A DNA stretch of 64,000 bases from Turbatrix aceti (Eukaryota > Nematoda > Chromadorea > Rhabditida > Panagrolaimidae). The stretch is taken from assembly GCA_963969345.1 (NCBI GenBank), contig OZ017767.1:8398739-8462738 (forward strand), given 5' to 3'. Position numbers and translations under genes: made by a program. This document shows positions 22,437 through 35,517 of the stretch, in pieces; position 1 is the first letter of the stretch; each line of letters opens with the position of its first letter. The notes beneath the pieces are model-generated. The model was not told the DNA's origin. It did not search any database and saw only the letters and a program-made list of their open reading frames with translations.

Positions 22437-25400
22437 AACTGTCGATTTATGAAAATCTTTATTTTTTAACTTAAAATGCATTCTTGGCGTTTGCATTTGT
22501 GCATTTTCAAGTTACCGAGACACTCATAAAAAAAATAATACAAAAGACGCGCGTGAAAAAAGAAAGGAAGAAAGATACGGCAAATAAATTTGTCAAAAAA
22601 AAATTTTTTTGAGGCCGATCACGAGTTTGGGGTGCTCGACCTCGAGCAAACCCGAATTGTGTTCACACTCAACCAACCAAATACGCGCATGCGTGACTTG
22701 CCAGTTGGCTGCCTCCTCCTCTTCTTCTTCCTCGACGGACTGTGCTTGGTCTTGGTCTTGGTTGTTTTGTGTTTTCGTTTCCGTCATCGTTTTTTTTTTC
22801 ATTTTACATCAGATCAAACACATGCCACACACAATTTTTGTATCTACATTCCTTCACGCAACCATTTTTTATTTCACTGCATTTTCGCGAAAATGACGTA
22901 CCTTGATTTTTTCTCGTGTTTTCTACTGGATGGGCCATTTGTCACACGGTAGCAAAAAAAAGAACGTCAACTTGTGCAGATTCTTTTTTTAATTTAATTT
23001 GGAAAACGTACCCCAAAAGTTACCCGTTTTTCTATTTTCTTCTGGCAAAATCGGTGATTTTTTTGATTTTTGTGTGTGTTGATTTTTAGTATAAACCTTA
23101 GATGGCCATAAAAAGTTGTAAAACTGTCCGGTAATCGTTGTATTTTGCTCGGCGCCGGTATAAAACAGTAAATTTATGTCAGTTAGTTACCTCTTTAGAA
23201 TTTCCCTTCCTCCTGCAGAATCTATCTGACGTAACGATATCTCCAGGCTATCAACGCGTGCACGCGTGGCCAATGGTGTGACAAACCGGCTTGTATCTAA
23301 AAAGATATTTATTTATCTAAAAAAGAAAGTTAACCAGGGGGTTCTGTTATTGCCTGGTTCAGGACGACCGACGACCACGAATATCCGCCCTCTTCCCAGA
23401 TTGACTGACTGACTAACTGACGAATTGACTGGTGTTGTGGAGTGTAGGGGTAGTACCAGGATTATAGGAACCTTGTTTTGGTTGGACGCGCATCAGCTGC
23501 GCAGATTTGTCAGCCTGGATGTACCTGATGTCCAATGCCCTCTAGGTATGATAGGGATTAACTGCTGTAGAAGTTTGGAAAATTTGGGGTTTACGCGCTT
23601 TTTTGATTCACTTGCTTTTATTTTGTGATTACTGGAAGCGATATTACTTAATTTACTTAATGTAGTTTTATTTATGATCCCTGAAATCTATGATAATACT
23701 CAATTTTGTTTTATGATCGCTGAGGTTCATGATGGAATGTTTATGGTAAATTTTAAAACGCCCAGGTCGATTTAATATTTTTTCTGTTAACTGTATATTT
23801 TTTTAACTGTATTTATTGAAAAAAATTTCTTCAAATCAAAAAAATTAATACTCAAAAATTTTCGATGAACTGTTGCGCGACGAGTTCCGGTATAATTGAG
23901 TCTTACGTCTGCGCAATTGCACAAACGTCATTCAAACTGTATTTATTTTTTAATTTACGTTATGTATGTCATTCCATTTTTCCAGACGAAAAAAATTGAA
24001 AAGAAAAATAATCGGTCTAATAAGATTTCTTTACTCAAACACAAAAAACTGCCCGCTTTTTGTACGCAAATCAATAAAAAAACGGGTAGCTATTCACGCT
24101 TCATCGATTGTTGCCCTTGCTCGCTCTTGACCGGCGTAATCGAGTCACCCGAAATCCAGAAAACAAGATTTCAATACCCTGGGGGTAATTTGTTGATTCA
24201 CCCACGCAATTTATCCGCTTGTTCTTTCACTGGTGATTGATTTCTTTTATTTTGCAGTTCCTTTTAAAAGTTTTACCGCAGATGTTCCTTTTTTTGTTGC
24301 ACATGAGCGAACCTGTCAGGAGTGACCCCATCTTTTAATCCCTTCCTAGACTCCCTTTTTTGACACTGTCGTTCACCTTTTCTATAAAAATGATCCACTC
24401 ATCCATTTAGACTTTTTTTGTCCGTGTAAAATGGTTTTGCGGAGGGTTTTTTAAACCATGTAAATTTTTTAACTGAGCTCCGTTGTTTTGAAATTCACTT
24501 TTGGGTTCTTTTTGGGACATTTGATGACTTTAAACTCCAAACTCCAAGGTTTTTGTTGTTTCAAAAAAACTGAATGTGCTCCAAAATAGATGTCAATGGG
24601 GTCAGTTCATTCGCTCCATTCGGCCGGATGGTACCTGTCATCTTCGACCTGTCTTTGCAGCAAACTTTGATGTCACGTGAAAATAATTTTTAACTAATAG
24701 TCGTTATTCATTTCTTCTCCAAAATCGGTGATTCTGAGGAGTGCAAATACTAAAGTGCCCCTTGAATTGCTTTTCAAGTTGTCAGTAAAGTGATTGAAAA
24801 CGATAAAGGGTAAAGACGAAAAAAATATGATACATACTACGAGAAAAAAGGTTGAAGGGAACCGGTCGAAGGAAGACGCGCGCGACAGGGTCCGGCCATG
24901 AATTGAATCCAGCCGGCAGCCGCCAGTCGCTCGCCTGCCTCTGACGTGTGAACTTGCCCCCTTGTCTTTCATTTTTTCTCATCCTCGTGGTCCTGAACAT
25001 GTACAAATCCGGATCACGTCCGAATTAGACCCACAAAATTATCCACATACAACTTTGTGGGTGTCCAAGTTACTTACTTACCCAACTCTGCTCTGCCTTC
25101 CTCTTCCGTATTTATTTGTTTGTATGTATGTATGTACGCGCGCGTCAATGTGCATCTACATGAATGATGACAAAATGTACTACACGAGGATCTGTGTTGT
25201 ACATAAATATCATATACATAAATAAAAGTGTACACGCGCGCCGCGCAGAAAGGCAGGATGGAAAGAAGAGTGGGATGATACTCTTCCTGGCTACTGCGTG
25301 TGTTGTATGCGTGCACGTGAGTGAGTGAGTGAGCGAGGATGATACCTACTACCGTCGCCGCCTTCGCTGAGGCATGGCCGATCGGATGATGATGAACAAA

Positions 25401-26189
25401 ATCATCTAACAACTCTGGCAACCAAACGTGAACACGAGGATGATGATGAACAATGAGGTTTTCAGTTATCGCCTTTGGAATTAACTTTTTGCAATGGAAA
25501 ACTGCTCATCTGGTACCAAATACACGACACAAACATGAGTAATTGTATTTTTGTTATTTTTTTGATCTTGGTATGTTTTTCAAGATTTTTTTTAAATAGT
25601 TTAAAATTTTTTTCACAATATTAAAAAATACTGCATTCAACCTATATTTTAGATACTTTATTTTTGAAAATCAAATTAAAAACAAACTGTAAGCAACTGT
25701 TTTTTTTCAAAATATAATAATTTAAAAAAACTCAGGTATCTCAAAAAAAAACAGCAAAAAATCACTGTCTGGGGGTTTCGTTGAACAAGCACACAGTTAC
25801 TGTGAAAATTTTTTATGTAATATACAATATAAAAAAATTCTGCATTAGATACTTCGTTTTTATATTTAAAAAAAATGTAGAAAAATTTGTTATTGGGTGT
25901 CTCAAAAAACAACCAAAAATCACTGTCCGCGATTTTAGAAAACCAAAGTTTGATTTCATTTTTTTTATTTTAAAATTAAAAAATAAAACTGGTCATTTAG
26001 TTTTTTGGGTTTTATTATTTTTTTAAACATGTAAAATTCTGATGAAATAACAAAAAAACACTGTTTCTTTGAAAAATGCTGAGTTTGGCTTTAAAAAGCG
26101 GGTAAAAAATTTTTATTTAACATTTACTAAAAAAAGAAAGAGAAAAAACTGTCTAGATCGCAGATTCTTTGAGTTCTGCATTTTTGTAG
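22437..26189. other. Gene-poor region, probably holding the missing 5' end of the BPI-like gene
   Basis: I see no complete gene. The region has GACT/GACTAACTGAC microsatellite-like sequence near 23400, GTGAGTGAGTGAGTGAG near 25318, and a degenerate duplication at 25620-25935 in which TTAGATACTT...CTCAAAAAA...AATCACTGTC occurs twice. The first exon of the downstream BPI-like gene, with its signal peptide, should lie here or further upstream but I could not identify it. Confidence 0.5.
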
Positions 26190-28775
26190 GGTTTATCATT
26201 AAACCACGCAGCTGGCCAAATCTTCTCCAATCAAACCACCTTCAATCCCAGCTCGATCGGCATCCGCGTGCGCCTCAATGAGCCACTCTTCAGTGATGCC
26301 AGCCAGATTATGCGTCTGTCATTTTTATTTATTTTTTTTGGTTAATTGCAAAATAATTTTTTGTCATTTTCAGATTCGCTGTTCGCTTACCGCGTGCAGA
26401 CAGTACAGATACCCCAACAACAGCAGTGCTTTCCCGAAGGATGCTTTGCACTTTTCAACTTTCGGATAACAGGATTCAGACAGCCTCAGGCTATTACGCT
26501 TCGACCGATGTCACCCAATTATCTTCATTTGTCAATTACTTCTTTTGACCTCGAGTAGGTGTCTGAAAACATTGGGCGCGACTGGTTTTTTTGTTCCTGA
26601 GAAGCTTGGGTTTTAAAAAAAAATTTTAACTGCATTTCGTGAAATCATTATGTTTTCAGTATTATCGGTTTGGTGAGTGGAAATGTGAACATTGTACTCA
26701 CACTTCCGCTCAACGGCGGTTTGGTCATCAATGCCAACGATCTCACTGTTGTTGCGACTGCCGATATCCAGAAAAACCAGCATCGAAGACCCTACCTGAG
26801 ACTTGCCATGTGCGAGCTTCAAGGCGGACTCTACGACGCTCGGGTCACTGATCTGGGAATTTTTACGGACACCATCAACCTCAAATACAAGCAGGAAATG
26901 ATAGCTAAAGCGCGGGATGTCATCCAACAAACAATTTGTTCAAACATCGACGGAATGGTTCGGTCACAGATCAGCGCAAAGCTTGGCCAAGTTCCCAGCT
27001 CAATTTCGCTGGGTGATGTTTTCAAGCTTTTCGATGAGTCTGGATCGTCTTCGGTAAAAACTGGAATGTCGACCGTTTTACCCACCCCCGCAGTTAACAG
27101 ACAACCTGCGCCTCGACGATCGCTTCCATCCAGATCGGAAGAAATTCGACGAACACCTCCCAGAACAATTGCCCATAACCAAAAACAACAGCAGACCCCG
27201 TTGAACAAGGTCTGGACCAGGCACACGATTACTGAGACCGCGCAGGCACCGACGCAGGTGATGACCAATACAGCAACTCAGGGACAGGTGTTGTATTACC
27301 TGTACCAGGATCCAGCGCCTTTCAGCGGTCATTCACAGCCGTATTATTACTATCACGATCAGTGGAGGCAAAAGAGACAGGCTCCGGTGCATCGAGGCAT
27401 CCAGAGGAGAGGGTTGGCTACGGTTACGGAATGTAAGTTTTAAAAAAAACTGTGGTCGAAATATGAGTGATGGCTTTTTTGCATTTTTAGTGGAACCTCG
27501 AGACAAGCCAGTCGACGACAAAGATTACGATTCACTAACCTCAAAAACAATATCAACAAAGAACGACAACGACGATGATTACGATCTCTGGGGTCACTCT
27601 GACAATTCTCCGCCGACAAGTTCAAAGTCCAAGAATTTTCCTGCTCCTCCACCGATTTCCCGGCCTTCAGGAGTGCCTTCTGCATCTGCGATTCCTGATG
27701 ATGGGGAACCGGAAGTTCCCTTGGAGCCGCCGAGTTTGTCCAAACTAACTAAGATGGTGAACATTGAAGGCCTTGCCCGGATGTTTGTCGATTTCGACTT
27801 CATCGACAGCGTCGCGGGAAGCGAATTCTTCAGTGTCGGCATCAACGGGCTAGGATTCACAAAATCGGCAAAGGGTGTGGTTAATTATCCTCCATCGTCC
27901 TCGCATCCGACAAAACTGAGGTTTTCTGCGCGCGTTGTGAGGAGGAATGTTGACGTCATCGTCGGAGAGCATACGCCGAATTCGTTATTGCTCCAGGCGC
28001 ATAGGTAAAAAAACTGATTTGACGATTGTTGTGGATAACATGAATTTGGTTTTCAGAAGTCGTCTTCTGCGTGTCACCGTCGATAAAGACACGCCAACGT
28101 TTGGAAAAATGCTTCGCACTTCCTGCAGCCCAGATCAGGTCTGTCTGTCGGATTCCATCAACGAGGTGGCGGAAGCGTTTCCAAATAAGCAGCTCGAAGC
28201 GACAATCGAAACTCTTGAAGCGCCACTTGTGTCCATCAGTCGGGGTATGTAACTGTTCTGGCTGATATAAACTTGTATGTGTATTTTGTTCCAGACACCC
28301 TGGCTATCCGTCTGTCCGCCATGACCACGCTCTACGTCGCCGATACCAAACAAACCGTCGGACGACTTCCCTTCACGACCACCATCATCGTCGGCGTCGT
28401 TCAACGAGACGGCAAACTTTTTGGTTTGTTTTACATATTTTTAAAAAAAATTTCACTGTACAATGACCCTTGATTATTGTAGTGACCGTCCACTTGACCG
28501 ACATCGTGTTCCACGACAACCTCAGTTTTTTCAACCTCCAACCCAGGGATCTGCGGGGTTTTGGAGAGGCTGTCAAGGGCACCATACAAAACCTGGCAAA
28601 ACGACACCTCGGACAGGGAATCGATCTCAGAACGGCGGTTGGAGCACGACTCGCCAAATACGGTCTCAGCGCGTTCAGCGTGCAGTTGCTCGAGGAAAAT
28701 CTTGTACTTCTGCAAGCGGACGTCGACGTCTACAAACTTGCCTTCGACGAAGGCGATCACCGACGACGGCATTAA
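26190..28775 (+). CDS. BPI/LBP/CETP-family lipid-binding protein with a long linker, 5' end missing
   Basis: Seven exons fit in frame: 26190-26313, 26374-26554, 26660-27432, 27491-28004, 28057-28244, 28295-28423 and 28483-28775, about 733 residues. The start has FNPSSIGIRVRLNEPLF, like the 'NPG..VRL...GL' opening of BPI domains. Exon 3 has GLVSGNVNIVLTLPLNGGL and two cysteines (AMCELQGG, QTICSNIDG) at spacing typical of the BPI disulphide. The C-terminal half has TLAIRLSAMTTLYVADT and GKLFVTVHLTDI, the second BPI barrel. Between them lies a Pro/Gln/Ser/Asp-rich linker of about 200 residues, so the protein is longer than the usual 480-500. The family binds lipids such as LPS in an extracellular boomerang fold. 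The upstream exon with a signal peptide was not found. Confidence 0.75.
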
Positions 28776-29403
28776 TATAACCACCTCGTGTCTCCTAATC
28801 TAAGCTCTAGTTGATTTGTCTTAAGGCAATTTTTGTTTATTCATAAAGATGTTGGTAATTGGTTGTTTTTTGGCAAACTGTGAATTGTTGTTATTGTACA
28901 ACAAAACAAATTAGTGTTACAATAACTGTGCCAGGGGCTAGTTTTACTGTACGGAGGGAAAGAACAAGGCGTCATATTTCATCACCGACAGTCTCGTAGT
29001 GAATAAATTACGTTTTTAAACATAATTTAAAAATTATGCTTAAATAAATTTTAAATAATGCTTAAATAATTTTTAAATTATGTTATTATAGTCAAAATCA
29101 CTGGTATTTCTTCTGCAGTTCTGACCAATCATTGAAACCTTTGAAGCGCATTAGTCAGGGTATGAAACTGTTCGGATTATTCAGTGATTTAATCTTTTTC
29201 GTTTTATTTTTTTGCGTTATTTAGATTTTATTCAACAACAACATTTTATTCAATTTCTCATTTCATTTTTAGAAAACATAAAAAATGTTTCAAATAAATT
29301 GTACCGCAGCCTTACCGCCCAGTCGATAGTTTTTATGTCACATGGATTTGTCGTAAAAGTTTGGAAGCTTGAACTCTGGTCGACAGAAAACGCATCTAAA
29401 GAT
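28776..29403. other. 3' flank of the BPI-like gene
   Basis: AT-rich. 29010-29090 has repeated AATTATGCTTAAATAA units, including the palindrome CATAATTTAAAAATTATG. No gene seen. Confidence 0.5.
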
Positions 29404-29640
29404 TCAAAATTTAACTGATGGAAAGTACATATGCGAGAAATGATTAGAAACAAACCTAGACCGTCCTTGGTTGGACCGAAAAGTGCTTGGCAGAACGCGA
29501 TTGAACGTCCTCGGTTGCTTGAGCGCGATCACTGTGTTGGGCAACGCAGGCACAGCTCGCACCCTGCCTCGCATGCCTTCGACGCAGACAATCAAGGTTA
29601 CAGCCCAGAAAGTGATAATCAGTTTCGCACCTCCTTTCAT
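29404..29640 (-). CDS. Possible secreted peptide or exon, weak
   Basis: A 78-residue open frame starts MKGGAKLIITFWAVTLIVC, which looks like a signal peptide, and continues with a basic stretch ending in RTFNRVLPSTFRSNQGRS. The DNA for this last stretch recurs at 30868-30930. No splice partner or homologue is recognised, and the frame may be chance. It is reported because the signal-like start and the duplicated segment coincide. Confidence 0.25.
   Translation of the reverse strand: MKGGAKLIITFWAVTLIVCVEGMRGRVRAVPALPNTVIALKQPRTFNRVLPSTFRSNQGRSRFVSNHFSHMYFPSVKF
29446..29511. repeat. Direct repeat, copy 1
   Basis: About 60 bp containing TAGACCGTCCTTGGTTGGAC and AAGTGCTTGGCAGAACGCGA is repeated in the same orientation at 30868-30930 with few differences. 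Confidence 0.8.
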
Positions 29641-30719
29641 GTTAGCTAGAAATGCAAGAGTTGGGGATTTGTTTGGAACTATATAAATATAGTATATTTA
29701 TAACTGAGAAGAAAACCTTTTGGGGGGGCAACAAAATTAAAAGCTTAACAAACACGCCCATTACCCGGCTAATGTATCTATTTTTGTTCAAAAACGAAGA
29801 ATTCTGTTTTAAACAAAACGCACTAAAAAGTGCAGTTTGCGTGAACAAGCTAACATTTCACGCAGATGGGCTCAACGAGATATGTAGGAGATAACGCTCA
29901 GTTAGTGACGTTAAAAATAGTAAAACATTGCTGCAAACAACAGAGGGATACGATATCATCAAAAATGAACATTAGGAACTGCCATTACGCTTCGATGGCA
30001 TGAGGGGGGGGGGGTGTGTAAAAACCACACGGGCAAAGCAAAAAACTGTACTGGCGGGGTATATAAATTTAAATTACATTTTATTACACATGAACAAAAA
30101 AATGTAAACTGGAACCCCCAATGTGTGCTTTTTTTTATCATTCTTTGGGATTTTGAATGACATGAAAATCCCATTAAGTACAACATTGTGCCAAGCATCA
30201 AAAAAATGGTATCAGGCTTCGGTGAATGAAAGGAATGAAAAGGTGAAGCATTTGACCGGAAGATGAAAAAACTGTACCATTTTTGATACAATTAATGTAT
30301 TTTTTAACAAAACATTTTTTTTAATAAATTCATTTCCAATAATAAATAGAAATTCCACTCCTTGTTGGATATCCATTAAAACTTGTTTTACCAATAAAAA
30401 AATTATAAGCAAAAAAAACAAAAAAGCATGTAATAAAAAGTGATACGAAATCAAAATCTCATTATTTAGTTTTCTTATATATATTTTTGTGGAGTAACTG
30501 TTCTCCACATAAAACTTATTTATGTGAACTTGAAGCATAAAAAAATTAGCTTTTTCAATTAAACTGGGGTTTGCTAGTTTTACTAAATTATATTATAGAA
30601 GCAAATATCACTGAACTCTGATTGTTAAATTCTAGAATTATAGTGCAAAAATATTTAGGAATTGACTACTGCCTCACCTTCCGTCTCCGGCACTCTCGTG
30701 TAGCCCGGAATAAAACGTC

Positions 30720-30850
30720 ATGACCTCCCCGCAAAAAAAAGTTATCCGCATGAACGATTTTGGAACCATTCAAGAGAAGTCCACGTTTTTTACACGTGCT
30801 TCTGATGATATCAGAAAACTTTATGGAAATTTCCAAACTGACGCTCTTTG
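30720..30850 (+). CDS. Candidate isolated first coding exon
   Basis: An ATG at 30720 opens 43 codons, MTSPQKKVIRMNDFGTIQEK and on to a GNFQTDALW ending, followed directly by a consensus donor GTAAGT at 30851. The stretch is less AT-rich than its surroundings. I recognise no family and could not find the next exon in the AACTG-rich DNA downstream; it may belong to a gene with a long first intron. Confidence 0.35.
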
Positions 30851-30867
30851 GTAAGTATTATAGAATT

Positions 30868-30930
30868 AGAAACAAAGCTAGACCGTCCTTGGTTGCACCG
30901 AAAAGTGCTTGGCAGAACGCGATTGAACGT
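30868..30930. repeat. Direct repeat, copy 2
   Basis: Second copy of the 29446 repeat, placed just after the donor site of the candidate exon at 30720. It keeps CCGTCCTTGGTTG and AAGTGCTTGGCAGAACGCGA. Confidence 0.8.
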
Positions 30931-33929
30931 CCGCCGTAATTCAGCGAACAAAATCGGTTTTGTACGATTCAATGATTCAAAATAGGGTTTTCATTGTATA
31001 CAAGTGAAAAAAAAACTGAAAATTCATAAACGATTTTTGGTTTCTACATCTTTACAGCTGAAAAAATTTGTTAGCCGTGTGTGCATAAAAAAAATGCAAC
31101 AAAAATGCGTTCCGAATTTTTCCTTTGTGTATACAAAAATTATATTTTTTGCTGCCCGGAAAAAAAACAAGAATTTGTCATTTTAACTGTTGTCATTTTG
31201 GCATCAAAACAAGACGTACTTTTTTTGCCCAAATATTTCTTAATTTATCTATTTATATAACTGATTTGCTTCGATGTTGACTTACTCTGTTATTTGAAAA
31301 ATGATAACAGCGACACACTTTTATCATTTATATTTTATGTATAGTCGAAACTGTTGGAACCAAAAATCGTGAAAAAATTCGACAATGGCAAATAATACAT
31401 ACATACTACGATATTTATAACTGTTGTATGGTAAACGACGATAGTGCCCCTGCAACATAAAAAAAACAATCTGTTTTTTTAACAACCAACAACCAACTGA
31501 AACTAAATTAGTTTTGCAGACGTGGCCAGTACCGAGAAATATACCCAGGTAAGACAAAACAAGGTAAGTCGGGGGGCCTAATACGAAGAAAGACAGCTGT
31601 TTGCCTTTGTTTCCTTTTTTGAAAATGTACATAAGTATTAGTCATAAACAAAAACATGAATTAACTGTGTTGCAATTTTTTCTACAAAAAAATATTTGAC
31701 TGTTGAGAAAGCTGCAAAAAAATCAGAACAAGCAGTGCAAATTAAATTTAAAAAATACGTTTTAAAAATAAACTGGATGACTGTGTGTTAAAAACAGCTG
31801 AAAACGATGAAAAAAATAGTCTTGCAGGTTCATTCCACTGGTATAAATTCACTAGTAAGACAAAATATGGTACGTTGTATTTATAATAAATATGACTGAA
31901 AAAATATTTTAAAAAGTACAAATGTTTTTTGTTGTTTTTTTCAGATTTTTAAAAACGGTAAATTAGTATATAGACAAAAAAACAAAAATGAGCTTGTTGT
32001 TTTAAAAAAACTGTTTTTCTTTGTTGCCATGTTGTAAATCGGGGATTGCTGCGCATTTCTATTTGTATTGCAACAAAATATTTAATTTTAACAAAACATT
32101 ATTTATAACTGTAGGATACATTCAACGGCTCGTCATTGATATTTATAACAAAATTTGTCCAATCACAATGTAATGTAATTTTTTTAAAGCCATTTTGTCA
32201 AAAGTCTGAGGATGTTGTCTTCATTTATTTATTTAAATTATACAAAAAAAAATAAAAATTAAAAAAATATTTACATCAACCCAGAAGAAACTTCATGCAA
32301 AGGAATAACGTGAGTTTTATTGTCAGTAAGTACTTACATGACTTTGTGCGTCATGAGTACCCCTAAATTAATAAATAATTTGCAAATATTACTGCCAAAA
32401 AATTTCAGAATTAAACATATAGCATTTGCGATCAGTTTAAAAATTGATTTGTGACATTTCAAAGCATAACGGAAAAAGATTTGAAATTTATATTTTTTAA
32501 CTGTGATCATAGGCTTTGCTACAAATTCGATAACATTTATAAGAGGTTTGGAAAACCATACGTGTCGGGTAAAAAACTGTGTTCAGTATGTAGTAAAAAT
32601 ATTTTTTCCTTATAAATATTATACAACAGAAATGCAAGTCACAAATTGGGAGCAAAAGAATGCTATCGATGTCTCCTTGGATATCCAAAAAAATTGTTCT
32701 ACAAAAAAATAAATTATGGAAAATCAATGTTTTCGACCCCCTCCGTTTCCGTTTATGTTTTTGATCTACTGATAAAGTACGCAGAGCTTGCTTGATAGAA
32801 ACTCGCAAAAAATTACTACATATTATGATTTTCTTATTTGTTTTTTGTTTTTATTTATTTTTCAAAAATTCATTTTTCAAGGGGTAAATTCCTTTTGAAA
32901 AAAATTGTTCAGCAAATGTAAAAAATGTAAACTGCGCTGTATTCTGAAAAACGATTATTCACAAAGGTGGTTTTTTTCAAATTATGTTTTTATCAAAAAC
33001 ACTGACAACAAAAATAATCTAATCTTATTGTTTGAAAAATACCAAAAAAGCTTGTATAAAATCAAGACGAACCCTTTACATATTTATAAATATTTTATAA
33101 CTGTTACTTCAAGAAATGTTGTAAAGTTGCTCTGAACGAATGATTTTGCGAAGTTCAACTTCCGGCTACAATTGACATAAATTTAATTGATTATAACAGC
33201 AAAAAACATAAATATAACAGCAAAAAACATAAAAATAATAACTGTACGCATTTGTTCCTTTCTCATTAAAAAAATTTTTTTTTGTAAATATAACAGCAAA
33301 AAACATAAAAAAAATAAATAATTGATTGATTATAACTGTACGCATTTGTTCCTTTCTCATCATGCATGTATCTTACAATTTTCAACAAGAAATCGAGGTT
33401 CTTTGTCGTCTTTGCATTACAAATATTATAGTATATGTAGCATGTGAAACGTATGAAAACACATAAGTGCAATTTATTTGAATGAAAGAAGAGAAAATAC
33501 GTATTTATTACATGAATAAGAAGTTGTTGAACAAAAGTTGTTGCGTTTTTTTTTGTTTCACCTGTTGGTGTATGTCAATATGTCAAACTGCTACAACAGT
33601 AATTCTTACTCTTGTGAACTTGTGTTTTTTTAAATTGTATTATATTAAATGTAATTGATCAATTGGATTTGACCAAGAGTTTACATTTTTTTATTCGCAC
33701 GCTTTTCTGTGTCGTATCACTGGTAAAATACATAAGGAAATAAAATTACTGCTGACATTTTTATTAATCCCAACGACGTTGCTTGCCAAGTCTCAATTGA
33801 ATCAACACCACGCGTCGCATTACAAAGTTTACGTCCGGTTGCGTACTTAACTATGTACGAGATTAAATGTATGTAGTGAACGTAATTAACTGTACACATT
33901 TACTGTTTTCAAACCTTTAGGAAATCACC
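30931..33929. other. AT-rich, AACTG-rich region without recognised genes
   Basis: Three kilobases of long A and T runs with frequent TAACTG/AAACTG words on the plus strand. At 33185-33363 a unit containing TAACAGCAAAAAACATAAA and CTGTACGCATTTGTTCCTTT is duplicated in tandem. The open frames here show no recognisable coding content. It could be intron of a gene that starts at 30720. Confidence 0.5.
33185..33363. repeat. Tandem duplication
   Basis: TAACAGCAAAAAACATAAA occurs three times and ATAACTGTACGCATTTGTTC plus CTTTCTCAT occurs twice. The two larger copies are adjacent and in the same orientation. Confidence 0.8.
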
Positions 33930-35078
33930 ATGCCAAAACAGTCGGTTTCGGAATTTTGTTTTTCTGAGATTTACTTTTTATACATAATAGCAATCTTAAC
34001 AATTGCATTAAACATCGTTGTTGGCTACATGATGGTAAAACACACGCCTAAAGAAATGCTACCGTATCGCCGGATTCTGGGATTTTCGACAATATACGAA
34101 ACTTTGTATTGCGTTTCAAACTGCACTTGCGTGAGAATGGAACAATTAGGATTCGGTGATTTGATCAACGGAATACCTTCATCTTATTCTGTGATTTACG
34201 TAGCGTTAATGCCGTCATTTTGGAACATTCGGATACTGTATTTTTTTGTCATTGTAATTCAGCAAACGATAACAAATCTTTCTGCGATTTACATGGCAGT
34301 CCTTGTGGTCTATCGTTATCTTATTATTTGTCGGTGAGATAAAGGAGTAACTGTAAACAAATTTAAAAAATCTTCAGCCAACACACACTTTCGATGTTTC
34401 ATTTTTCGTTGCTGGTAGCAGTCCAAGTATTAATCACTCTGGGACTTGCTGCAATCTACGAGGGAGATAATATCCCTGTTCCCGAAGATTTTGATATAAC
34501 TGCCAAAATACGGGACTTATTTTCTGAAAATAATTTTTCAGATTTCAACATTTCAAAGCACGCTTTTGTTGTTAAAAAATATAGCAATACCGTAAGTTGG
34601 AAGCTTTTTATTTCTAACTCTAGTTTTTTAATACATCTATGTCTTTCAGTCGAAACTTTTAATGGCTCATATATTTTGCTATTATTTTGCAATGCTAGTC
34701 ATGGTTGCTTCATACTGCTTGATTGTAATTTTATCCATACTAACTGTAATGAAGCTGAAAAAGCAAGCACCTTTCCTAACGACCCAAACGCGCGAGGCGC
34801 AGCGGGATATCATGCTTATCATTGTGATCCAAACAACTCTACCCTTTATAATTTACCTATTTCCATACGTCGGACAGAATTTTAAAAACATTTTTGATGT
34901 GGCTGCAATTGTGGTAAAAGCCATTGTATTTATGCCTTTGGTTAACTCTATCACTATTTTGGTTATTGTTCAACCGTATAGAAGACGAATTCTGAAGTTT
35001 ATAAACTGGAATATGGAAACAGCGAAAACAACTAATTTTGCCACATCCAATGTTGAAATTGGTTTTCACATAAAATAA
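33930..35078 (+). CDS. 7TM chemoreceptor of a second nematode family, copy A
   Basis: Exons 33930-34333, 34378-34591 and 34650-35078 give 348 residues starting MPKQSVSEFCFSEIYFLYII. TM1 is followed by VKHTPKEMLPYRRILGFSTI, the 'TPKEM..Y' loop typical of Str/Srd/Srh-type nematode receptors. TM3 ends in VYRYLIICR. Exon 2 carries an extracellular loop with EGDNIPVPEDFDI. Exon 3 has a basic loop (MKLKKQ...TQTREAQRDIM) leading to IVIQTTLPFIIYLFP (TM6) and ends after VQPYRRRILKF. Intron phases are 2 then 0. It forms a tandem pair with 35518-36610 and is not closely related to the array at 0.6-18.5 kb. Confidence 0.85.
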
Positions 35079-35517
35079 ATAATTGGTTAAAAAACCAAGC
35101 GTTTTGTAAATAAGTTTTATTGATGACCTTTGGTTTATATTTTTTAACTGTTTGTATCAACGTGATTATTGGCATTTATATCATTTAATAGGCTCGCTTA
35201 AGTAGATATGTATGTATACGTTTGTCTGCCAAAGTATGTAATCATTGCTTACATTCAAACGCACCGGGAACTTATATTTCCTGAATAACTTCTTTGATAG
35301 CGCGTACATGAGAGTTTATCATTATGGACCATGGTTTACCATACAAGTAAGTCAAGTAATATAATAGATGCTTCTTTAGTCAGCGTTGAACTAAAGAGGC
35401 ATTCATGCCAAACAAAATATAATAAATGATTTTTTAACATTAAGTATAGTTTTTGTATTTAACTGAGGACAGTGTTAATCGATGTTTTTTAACAAAAAAA
35501 TAAATTTTTGAACCACG
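35079..35517. other. Spacer between the two second-family receptors
   Basis: AT-rich. It contains TTAACTGAGGAC just before the second gene. No shared upstream block between the two copies is evident by eye. Confidence 0.5.

Noticed and set aside
22593..22952. Overlapping frames on both strands, one with a Glu run
   Set aside because: Arise from a CCTCCTCTTCTTCTTCCTC microsatellite; no splice sites or similarity.
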